Assembly (NCBI GenBank): GCA_015655015.1
Contig: JAATFV010000254.1
Span: forward strand, 1-49,918
From: Chitinophagales bacterium
GTDB taxonomy: Bacteria > Bacteroidota > Bacteroidia > Chitinophagales > Chitinophagaceae
DNA: 49,918 nt
Direction of reading: 5' to 3'
Part shown: positions 34,850-41,613 of the stretch, one piece after another
Numbering within the stretch: position 1 is the stretch's first letter
Layout: each line of letters opens with the position of its first letter
Program-made: the position numbers and the translations under genes
The notes under the pieces: model-generated
What the model saw: the letters and a program-made list of their open reading frames with translations, nothing else
Told to the model about the DNA's origin: nothing
Databases searched by the model: none

Positions 34850-36043
34850 CTAGGGGCGCACCGTTAATTTTCTGCCATCCATCCTGAAATGATGAATGCC
34901 ATTTTTTTCCAGGAAAGCGGCCAGATCGGATAAGGGCATGCTGCGGCTGATACGGCCCGTATAGGTCTCGGCATCATTCGCCGGGGTCTCATAGGCGACC
35001 TCGATGTCGTACCAGCGGGCAATCTCGCGCATAATAGGATGTATGTCGGTATGGTCGAATTTAAAGAAGCCGGTAGTCCAGGCAGTTTCCTTGTCCACAT
35101 CTGCATCGACGACGCTAATTCCTGCACTGCCAGTGTTCACCAATACCTGCCGGCCGGGTGTGAGGACACTGGTCTGTGATCCAACGCCGACCTGTACGGC
35201 GCCATTGACCAATGTGGTGCGTTCGGTCGGTTCATCGTTGTACGCCATGACATCAAAGGCCGTACCCAATACCGTGATGGTCTGGCGATGGGTCTTTACC
35301 ACAAAGGGCTGCGTTTTGTTTTTGACTATTTCAAAATAAGCTTCCCCACTCAGTTCGACCGCGCGGTCATTACCGGAAAATACCGTAGGATATTTTAAGG
35401 AAGAAGCGGCATTCAACATTACTTTACTGCCATCAGGCAACACTACGGTGTATTGACCTCCTTTAGGAATAGTGATCGTATTATATTCTGCTGTTATGTC
35501 GTTGCTGCCTTTTATGGCGTCATAGATCACCTGTCCGTTCTGTTGGGAAATGGTGGCGCCTATTTGTTGGGTCAGCTGCCCGTTCGGGATACTGTCCAGC
35601 ACAAGCTTCCGGCCGTTACCCAGTGTCAGCACCGCTTTGTTGCCGCCTGCAGCGATGTCTTTCATTCGGGCAGGAACAGAAGTGCTGCCTTTTCGGGTGA
35701 ACAGCGCTATGGATCCTACCAGAATGATCAATATAGCGGCTGCGGCTGCCCAGGCCCGGATTGTCCGCATCCTGCGAACTTTCCAAACAGACCGGATATC
35801 CAGCTGCCTGAAGACCTCCCTGACCGCCGCGGGTGTATCGTATCCTGCAAGCGCCTTCACCTCGTCCACCAGCATAGTGCGATCCCGGAGGGCTACATAC
35901 ATATTGGCATGTTGCTCCTTTTCATTTATCCAGGTATCCAGATCCTGCCTTTCCTTTTCCGCCAGCAATTCTTCCTCCTGCTCCTTATAAATTAAGGAGG
36001 CGATGTATAACGAACGGCTATATTCTATGTTTTCAGCGTCCAT
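34850..36043 (-). CDS. FecR-family anti-sigma factor (locus 2)
   Basis: Membrane regulator paired with the ECF sigma factor 62 bp upstream and the STN-bearing SusC 52 bp downstream. A long cytosolic N-terminal part (about 1-95), one transmembrane helix at 97-115 (AWAAAAAILIILVGSIALF), FecR domain about 175-285 (YTVVLPDGSKVMLNAASS, GEAYFEIVKNKTQPF, VLGTAFDVMAY), and C-terminal DUF4974 about 325-395 (DHTDIHPIMREIARWYD). At 397 residues it is typical. No unusual features. Confidence 0.95.
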   Translation of the reverse strand: MDAENIEYSRSLYIASLIYKEQEEELLAEKERQDLDTWINEKEQHANMYVALRDRTMLVDEVKALAGYDTPAAVREVFRQLDIRSVWKVRRMRTIRAWAAAAAILIILVGSIALFTRKGSTSVPARMKDIAAGGNKAVLTLGNGRKLVLDSIPNGQLTQQIGATISQQNGQVIYDAIKGSNDITAEYNTITIPKGGQYTVVLPDGSKVMLNAASSLKYPTVFSGNDRAVELSGEAYFEIVKNKTQPFVVKTHRQTITVLGTAFDVMAYNDEPTERTTLVNGAVQVGVGSQTSVLTPGRQVLVNTGSAGISVVDADVDKETAWTTGFFKFDHTDIHPIMREIARWYDIEVAYETPANDAETYTGRISRSMPLSDLAAFLEKNGIHHFRMDGRKLTVRP

Positions 36044-36105
36044 GATGTTAGATATATAGAAGACACCGGCCGGGAAAAATCGACCCCCGGGATTTTGATA
36101 TTTTT

Positions 36106-36705
36106 TTAAATTTTTTTAGACCCCTCCAGTAAAAGGAACAATATTAAGGGCAACAGGTCGCGTCTATGGCCAAACCTCGTACGCAGGATGACCAGGGCTT
36201 TATATTTCTGCTTTTTGACTGCCTTTACATTCATGCTCAGATGAGCCGATATCTGCTTCACCGTCATACCATCGCGGAAGCTGAGATAAAAAATTTCCTG
36301 CATGGCGGGAGTCATCTGTCGGACGGTGTCATATATTAATGCCAGCAATTCATTTTTAACAATCTCGGTATGAATGGATTCCGTTTCCAGCAGGGCAGCT
36401 GCCGTAGCAGCCCGATGCGTTTTGGCCTGCCGGTCCCTTCCCCGAAGGGAATTCACGCAGCTGTTGCGGGTAGCAATCAACAGGAAGGCTTTCAGGTTGC
36501 CGAGAGAAGCAAACTGCTGTGTGGAACGCCAGTAATTAATAAAGGTATCCTGAACGGCATCCTTGGCCAGTGCGGCGTCGGGGAGAATTTTTTCTGCGAA
36601 CCTGCATAGGACAGGAAAATAGATTTCCATCAGTGCCTCCAGGGCTGCCGGATCCCGTTGAGAAAGTTTCAGGAGCAATTCATCATTGTTAAACAGCTGG
36701 GACAT
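36106..36705 (-). CDS. ECF RNA polymerase sigma factor (locus 2)
   Basis: ECF sigma of 199 residues heading the second Sus-type locus. The start is the ATG at 36705 (MSQLFNNDELL); a TTG one codon upstream is in frame but not needed. Region 2: ALMEIYFPVLCRFAEKIL and AVQDTFINYWRS. Region 4 HTH: MTVKQISAHLSMNVKAVKKQK. It should direct transcription of fecR-susC-susD and the accessory genes after FecR release. About 80 bp of AT-rich leader, then the dnaK terminator, lie upstream. Confidence 0.93.
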   Translation of the reverse strand: MSQLFNNDELLLKLSQRDPAALEALMEIYFPVLCRFAEKILPDAALAKDAVQDTFINYWRSTQQFASLGNLKAFLLIATRNSCVNSLRGRDRQAKTHRAATAAALLETESIHTEIVKNELLALIYDTVRQMTPAMQEIFYLSFRDGMTVKQISAHLSMNVKAVKKQKYKALVILRTRFGHRRDLLPLILFLLLEGSKKI

Positions 36706-36810
36706 CAATTTGCTTGATTGCAGGATAAATTAAACAGCAATTTAATAAGATAAAATTAAATCGGCTCCGGACAGTCCTTTTAACGGGCGGCAAATAATCT
36801 CATAAGCGTT

Positions 36811-36848
36811 AAAAAAATAAGGGTTGAGAAAAATTCTCAACCCTTATT
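36811..36848 (-). terminator. Intrinsic terminator of dnaK
   Basis: Perfect 15-bp arms AATAAGGGTTGAGAA (36816-36830) and TTCTCAACCCTTATT (36834-36848), loop AAA, and T run on the minus strand (complement of 36811-36817). It is 18 bp after the dnaK stop. Confidence 0.93.
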
Positions 36849-36866
36849 CTAAAAGTTATTGATCAT

Positions 36867-38789
36867 TTATTTCACTTCTTCAAACTCCGCATCCGTGACA
36901 TTCTCTCCGCCGGCATTTGCCTGTTGTCCGCCATTGGCTCCGGGACCGGCGCCTTCAGCACCAGCACCAGGCTGTCCGCCAGCTTCCTGCGTGGCCTTGT
37001 ACATTTCTTCGGAAGCTGCAGTCCAGGCTGCATTCATTTCCGCGACAGCGCTATCGATGGCTGCTACATCCTGGGATTTATGAGCTTCCTTCAGTTTATT
37101 CAGAGCGTTCTCGATCGGGGCTTTTTTCTCGGCCGGGATCTTGTCGCCATATTCTTTCAGCTGTTTTTCCGTCTGGAATACCAGGCTATCGGCCTGATTG
37201 ACCTTGTCGATCTTTTCACGGGCCGCTTTATCGGTGGATTCGTTTGCCCTCGCCTCTGCCTTCATTTTTTCCACTTCGTCCTTGCTCAGGCCGCTTCCGG
37301 CTTCAATACGGATCTTCTGCTCTTTTCCGGTACCCTTATCTTTCGCAGTGACATGCAGGATACCATTGGCGTCGATATCGAAGGTCACTTCGATCTGGGG
37401 TACGCCCCTGGGTGCAGGAGGGATACCATCGAGGTTAAATGTACCCAGGCTCTTGTTCTGGTTGGCCAGAGGACGTTCGCCCTGCAATACATGGATCTGC
37501 ACTCCCGGCTGGTTGTCGCTGGCCGTAGAGAAGGATTCCGATTTCTTGGTAGGAATGGTCGTATTGGAATCGATAAGACGGGTCATTACACCACCCATGG
37601 TCTCGATACCGAGGGAAAGGGGAGTTACATCCAGTAACAGAACGTCTTTTACTTCCCCGGTCAATACGCCACCCTGGATGGCGGCGCCGATGGCAACCAC
37701 TTCATCCGGATTTACGCTCTTATTGGGTTTCTTTCCAAAGAATTTTTCAACGATCTCCTGCACTTTGGGGATACGTGTGCTACCACCCACCAGGATCACT
37801 TCGTCAATTTTGGAAATATCCATGTTGGCGTCTTTCAAAGCCTGTTCGCAGGGCTTGAGGCATCTTTCGAAGAGCGTGTCTGCCAGCTGCTCGAATTTAG
37901 GCCGGGTAAGCTTCTTTACCAGGTGTTTGGGAACGCCGTCTATGGCCGTGATATAAGGCAGGTTGATCTCCGTCTCGCTGGAAGAAGATAATTCCACCTT
38001 TGCCTTCTCGGAAGCTTCTTTCAGACGCTGGAGCGCCATCGGATCTTTCCGGAGGTCTACATTTTCTTCTTTTTTGAATTCGTCAGCCAGCCAGTCCATG
38101 ATCACTTTATCAAAGTCATCACCTCCCAGGTGGGTATCCCCGTTGGTGGACTTTACTTCAAATACACCATCGCCAAGTTCGAGGATAGAAATATCGAAAG
38201 TACCGCCGCCAAGGTCGAATACTGCTATTTTTTCATCTTTTCCGGCTTTGTCGAGGCCATAGGCCAAAGCGGCAGCCGTCGGCTCATTCACGATACGACG
38301 AACGGTCAGGCCGGCGATCTCACCGGCTTCCTTCGTAGCCTGACGCTGAGCGTCATTAAAATAGGCAGGCACGGTGATAACAGCTTCCGTAACTTCCTGT
38401 CCCAGATAATCTTCTGCGGTTTTCTTCATCTTCTGAAGGATCATGGCAGAAACTTCCTGGGGAGTATATAAACGACCGTCGATGTCGATACGAACGGTAT
38501 TATTGTCACCTTTGGCGACTTTATAGCTCCAATGGCTGATCTCATTGGTCACTTCGTCAAAATGACGTCCCATGAACCGCTTAACCGACATGATCGTATT
38601 CACGGGATTGGTAATAGCCTGGCGTTTGGCAGGATCGCCTACCTTTCTTTCGCCATTCTTAAGGAAGGCTACCACGGAAGGGGTCGTCCTGCGACCTTCG
38701 TCGTTGGCGATCACTACAGGCTCATTACCTTCCAGTACGGCCACGCAACTATTCGTGGTCCCAAGGTCAATTCCTATGATTTTTCCCAT
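36867..38789 (-). CDS. dnaK: Hsp70 chaperone DnaK
   Basis: ATP-dependent cytosolic chaperone for protein folding and stress recovery. The start at 38789 (MGKIIGIDLGTTNSCVAVLEG begins with the Hsp70 signature) gives 640 residues, the normal length; the open frame upstream has no homology. Further signatures: IAVFDLGGGTFDISIL and VILVGGSTRIPKVQ. Substrate-binding domain from about 390, then a Gly/Ala/Gln-rich tail (GAGAEGAGPGANGGQ) ending in EFEEVK, the DnaK-type C-terminal motif. No dnaJ or grpE is adjacent. Monocistronic, with a strong terminator and a highly structured upstream region. Confidence 0.98.
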   Translation of the reverse strand: MGKIIGIDLGTTNSCVAVLEGNEPVVIANDEGRRTTPSVVAFLKNGERKVGDPAKRQAITNPVNTIMSVKRFMGRHFDEVTNEISHWSYKVAKGDNNTVRIDIDGRLYTPQEVSAMILQKMKKTAEDYLGQEVTEAVITVPAYFNDAQRQATKEAGEIAGLTVRRIVNEPTAAALAYGLDKAGKDEKIAVFDLGGGTFDISILELGDGVFEVKSTNGDTHLGGDDFDKVIMDWLADEFKKEENVDLRKDPMALQRLKEASEKAKVELSSSSETEINLPYITAIDGVPKHLVKKLTRPKFEQLADTLFERCLKPCEQALKDANMDISKIDEVILVGGSTRIPKVQEIVEKFFGKKPNKSVNPDEVVAIGAAIQGGVLTGEVKDVLLLDVTPLSLGIETMGGVMTRLIDSNTTIPTKKSESFSTASDNQPGVQIHVLQGERPLANQNKSLGTFNLDGIPPAPRGVPQIEVTFDIDANGILHVTAKDKGTGKEQKIRIEAGSGLSKDEVEKMKAEARANESTDKAAREKIDKVNQADSLVFQTEKQLKEYGDKIPAEKKAPIENALNKLKEAHKSQDVAAIDSAVAEMNAAWTAASEEMYKATQEAGGQPGAGAEGAGPGANGGQQANAGGENVTDAEFEEVK

Positions 38790-38873
38790 ATAATTTTGTT
38801 TGCTTTTAAGGTTAGTAGAATCTAATGGGAAGAGATTGACAATCATTGTGCCATCGCTCCAAAAGTGAAAAAA

Positions 38874-38987
38874 TGTCAGGTAGTCGACCACGGGTCGACT
38901 GGCCGAAGGCCCATCATGAGAACCTGACAGGGGCTATATTCATATAGCCCCGTTAAAGAACAGAGAGCCCGTGGACCGCAGGTCCAC
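38874..38987. other. Cluster of nested inverted repeats upstream of dnaK
   Basis: An outer stem TGTCAGGT (38874-38881) / ACCTGACA (38922-38929) encloses two hairpins: AGTCGACC-ACG-GGTCGACT (38882-38900) and GGCC-GAA-GGCC (38901-38911), a three-way-junction shape. It abuts a third hairpin, GGGGCTATAT / ATATAGCCCC (38930-38951), and a fourth follows, GTGGACC-GCA-GGTCCAC (38971-38987). On the minus strand the outer stem runs directly into TTTTTTC. It could be the terminator of the glycosyltransferase gene, a structured RNA, or a REP-like element. Confidence 0.75.
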
Positions 38988-38996
38988 CCTAACTGA

Positions 38997-40376
38997 CTAG
39001 CGGACCACCTCCAGCACCGGTTTCAGCGACTGGTCCCGGAATACATAATCCGCCACCTCGTCCACCCCCGGAAAAACAGAATTAAAAGAAATCCCGGTAC
39101 CCGCCATTTTGACCATACAAATATCATTTTCATTGTCTCCGACTGCCACAGAATCTGCCAGGCTGATCCCAAACCGGTGTAGGATATACTGGAACATATT
39201 GGACTTGCAATGATCGTGCTCACAACGGCTGAATTTGTCCTTCAGCAGCTGGGAAGGGATCTTTACCTCCCCTGTAGCGACGCTTTTCCGAAATTCCAGC
39301 TCATTGCCCAGGGTGAAATCAAGTCCCAGGAGGTTCTTAACATGATTGGCGATCGAATGATAGCTGTCACTGATTATCCCGCATACATACCCCCTTACCT
39401 GTAATTCCCGGATCACCTGTACGGCATCCCCGATCAGGGGAATGGACTCCACCACATGGATCAGCTCCGAAAAAGTCCTGCCTTCCAGCAAACGGGCTAT
39501 TTTCTGAGTCTTGATATAATTGCTTTTAGGCTGGGAAAGGATATCGGCCAATTCCTTTTTAAACCCGAATTTCTCTGCCGCCGCCTGGATAAAGCTCCCC
39601 TGCAGTAGGATATTGTCCATATCGAAAACGATCATTTTCTTAGGCTGGCGTTCCAGGTCCTTCAGGGCGAACTCCACCTGTTCCCGCATGACCTGGGCAG
39701 GGTTCTCCTCCTCCCGGCGACCACCGTCGAAGATATTCACCCGTTTAAAAATGGCGTTGGCTACCTGTTTGGCCATCCTCCCCAGGACATGGAGGGGCTG
39801 TCTGTCATTCTCCACTTCCCCGATGCAAACCTCCTTTATCCGGGCCCGTACCAGGTGCAGGTCGATCAGGAGACCGATATCCACCCCATAGTCATTGTCA
39901 AACTCTACTTTCTGAAAAATTGATTTTTTCCCGGCGATCATCCCGCTCATGGGCTGCCGGAATTCCAGTAAATGAGGGAAAAAAAACTCCAACAGGGGCT
40001 TAGCCAGGATCTCCGTGACCCGTCCCGCCTGTCTTTCAAAATAAGATTTTACAAAATCAGCTTCGTCCCGGATCAGCGGTTCGGCCAGCTTGGCCACTAT
40101 ATCCGTATTATAATCGGGAATGTCGGCATCCAGGAATACAAGGATCTCGTTCTTAGCCATCATCATACCTTCCCGCATACCTTCGCCCTTTCCAATATGG
40201 GTGCTGGTTATCACTTTGACATTCTCTTTCATGGCCTCCGCAATCGTATTATCCATGGAGAGGTCATCCACTACGATGATTTCATCCACTCCCTCATTTC
40301 GCTTAGCCTGCTGAATAACACTGCGGATCGTTTTCTCCACATTTAAAGCGGGAATAATAACGGTGATCATGGGCAT
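38997..40376 (-). CDS. GpgS-like (GT81/GT2) glycosyltransferase fused to a HAD phosphatase
   Basis: 459 residues. Domain 1 (1-215) is a GT-A fold: VIIPALNVEKTI, VVDDLSMDNT, GKGEGMREG and metal-binding Asp83/Asp85 (FLDADIPDY). GRVTEILAKPLL, QPMSG (141-145), DYGVDIGLLIDLH and ENDRQPLHVLGRMAKQV recall glucosyl-3-phosphoglycerate synthase. Domain 2 (about 245-455) is a SerB-type HAD: motif I Asp252/Asp254 (FDMDNILL), and motif IV VGDNENDICM (412-421). The fusion suggests one protein that makes a phosphorylated glycoside and then removes the phosphate, for example glucosyl- or mannosyl-glycerate. The product is inferred. It is downstream of the GtrA gene on the same strand. Confidence 0.85.
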   Translation of the reverse strand: MPMITVIIPALNVEKTIRSVIQQAKRNEGVDEIIVVDDLSMDNTIAEAMKENVKVITSTHIGKGEGMREGMMMAKNEILVFLDADIPDYNTDIVAKLAEPLIRDEADFVKSYFERQAGRVTEILAKPLLEFFFPHLLEFRQPMSGMIAGKKSIFQKVEFDNDYGVDIGLLIDLHLVRARIKEVCIGEVENDRQPLHVLGRMAKQVANAIFKRVNIFDGGRREEENPAQVMREQVEFALKDLERQPKKMIVFDMDNILLQGSFIQAAAEKFGFKKELADILSQPKSNYIKTQKIARLLEGRTFSELIHVVESIPLIGDAVQVIRELQVRGYVCGIISDSYHSIANHVKNLLGLDFTLGNELEFRKSVATGEVKIPSQLLKDKFSRCEHDHCKSNMFQYILHRFGISLADSVAVGDNENDICMVKMAGTGISFNSVFPGVDEVADYVFRDQSLKPVLEVVR

Positions 40377-40383
40377 CTTTATT

Positions 40384-40417
40384 ATTAAGTGAGTTTATGT
40401 ATTAAGTGAGTTTATGG
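40384..40417. repeat. 17-bp tandem duplication before the GT-HAD start
   Basis: ATTAAGTGAGTTTATGT at 40384-40400 is repeated at 40401-40417 with one change in the last base. It lies 8 bp upstream of the GT-HAD start codon, in its leader. Confidence 0.8.
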
Positions 40418-40610
40418 TAATTTACGATTATGCTGAGGGGTCAGTCCCTAAAAGCATGCCAATAAAATTCCTATAATTGTTTGACTTACAGTCATTAAAA
40501 TTCAATTAATGCCTTAAAGATGGCATCGCCGGGAACGTATATAAAAAGATCATAACGGCCAAATCGGTATCTTCCCCCCAAAAGGATGGCGCAGGCACAA
40601 AAATGGCTAT

Positions 40611-40650
40611 CGGCAGAGGCGCCTGTGGCCGGCCGGAAGCGCCTCTGCCG
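40611..40650. repeat. GC-rich perfect hairpin
   Basis: Arms CGGCAGAGGCGC (40611-40622) and GCGCCTCTGCCG (40639-40650), 12 bp, with a loop that itself holds the palindrome GGCCGGCC. On the minus strand a TTTTT run follows about 8 nt after the stem, so it could end GtrA transcription weakly. Confidence 0.75.
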
Positions 40651-40778
40651 CTGACCCGTCTCAGAATGCTGCAATTATGTCGGGTTTAAGCGTACCAGGC
40701 CCTTTAGCGTCCGAAATGGATTGACCAGTCCTGCGGGAGTCCTTTGCCGGGAACCAGACTAATGATAACCAGATTAAA

Positions 40779-40873
40779 GATCAGTCGATTATTCCCTGAT
40801 CAGCCGATTACTCCCTGATCAGCCGATTACTCCCTGATCAGTCGATTATTCCCTGATCAGCCGATTATTCCCT
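40779..40873. repeat. Five 19-bp direct repeats
   Basis: Five head-to-tail copies of GATCAGYCGATTAYTCCCT start at 40779, 40798, 40817, 40836 and 40855, varying only at the two Y positions. Each junction creates the 8-bp palindrome CTGATCAG. No spacers, so not CRISPR. Non-coding. Confidence 0.92.
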
Positions 40874-40951
40874 GAAAGGGCGTGAAATTCTACGGGACTA
40901 TCATGATAATAACCCGTCAGCGGCTGAAATGTTGCGGCCGCTTTTGCGACA

Positions 40952-41443
40952 CTAATCCACCTGCTGATTCTGCTCTGCCTTGAAGGTGAAATTCTTCTGG
41001 GTCAGGTAACTGAAGGAAATTACAATAACAGTCGTTAAGATCTTGGCCACCGTGGGATAGATATGCCATTGTTCGACGAAAAGCTTGATAAAAATGTAGT
41101 TCAGGGCCAGGCAGATGATTACCAGTAAAAAATACCGGAACAGCTGTACCCGTCCATGCAGGGTCGACCCGGTGAAAACGATGTTCCTCATCAGAAAGAA
41201 CCCGGTGGGAAAACTTATGCAAAAGGAAATAAAAACAGAGGCCGAATAAGGCTTGAGGACCAGGAAGCCCAGGTCCAGATCCTGCTTGTGGAGGATAAAA
41301 TTATAGCTGATAAAGAAGATAAAGATATCCAGCAAGGTATTCGCCCCCCCGCAGGCCGCATAACGGAAAGTCTGCAGAGGCATGACCTTGCTGAAAGGAG
41401 GATAGAAAAAATCAATGATAGAAATGATCAGCTTTTTAGCCAT
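40952..41443 (-). CDS. GtrA-family membrane protein
   Basis: 163 residues with four predicted membrane helices (about 28-48, 62-85, 100-120 and 128-148), the GtrA layout: FRYAACGGANTLLDIFIFF at the start and YPTVAKILTTVIVISFSYLTQKNFTF at the end. GtrA proteins are thought to move lipid-linked sugars across the inner membrane or to assist glycosyltransferases. A glycosyltransferase gene follows on the same strand, though 575 bp away. Divergent from argS. The C-terminus is charged and cytosolic. Confidence 0.9.
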   Translation of the reverse strand: MAKKLIISIIDFFYPPFSKVMPLQTFRYAACGGANTLLDIFIFFISYNFILHKQDLDLGFLVLKPYSASVFISFCISFPTGFFLMRNIVFTGSTLHGRVQLFRYFLLVIICLALNYIFIKLFVEQWHIYPTVAKILTTVIVISFSYLTQKNFTFKAEQNQQVD

Positions 41444-41588
41444 CGGATCCGGTGTGATTAATACACGAAGATATTATAAATAGAGGTTCCCGCGCGTTAA
41501 AATCCAATAACAATTCGTCATTTTTGGCTCATCGGTGAAAACTCCCTGTTGAACCATTCATAATGCCGTAAGATTGGCGGACATGCAC

Positions 41589-41596
41589 TATTTTTG
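41589..41596 (+). promoter_or_regulatory. -7 promoter element of argS
   Basis: TATTTTTG matches the Bacteroidota -7 consensus TAnnTTTG exactly and ends 17 bp before the argS ATG. No clear TTTG -33 box at the standard distance. Confidence 0.55.
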
Positions 41597-41613
41597 CAGC
41601 CAATCAGCGGAAA

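Larger units (their letters stand above)
40377..40951. other. 575-bp gap with several repeat types, no gene
   Basis: No coding frame looks real here. It contains a 17-bp tandem pair (40384-40417), a 12-bp-stem GC-rich hairpin (40611-40650) and five 19-bp direct repeats (40779-40873). It separates the GT-HAD gene from the GtrA gene, both on the minus strand. Confidence 0.75.

Noticed and set aside
38790..38891. N-terminal extension of DnaK
   Set aside because: DnaK homology begins exactly at Met 38789, giving the normal length.
38874..38929. tRNA or tmRNA from the cloverleaf-like fold
   Set aside because: No acceptor stem with CCA context, no T-loop (TTCRA) or anticodon-loop pattern, and stem lengths do not fit.
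40779..40873. CRISPR or plasmid origin iterons
   Set aside because: No spacers, no Rep gene, and chromosomal housekeeping genes on both sides; kept only as an unexplained repeat.
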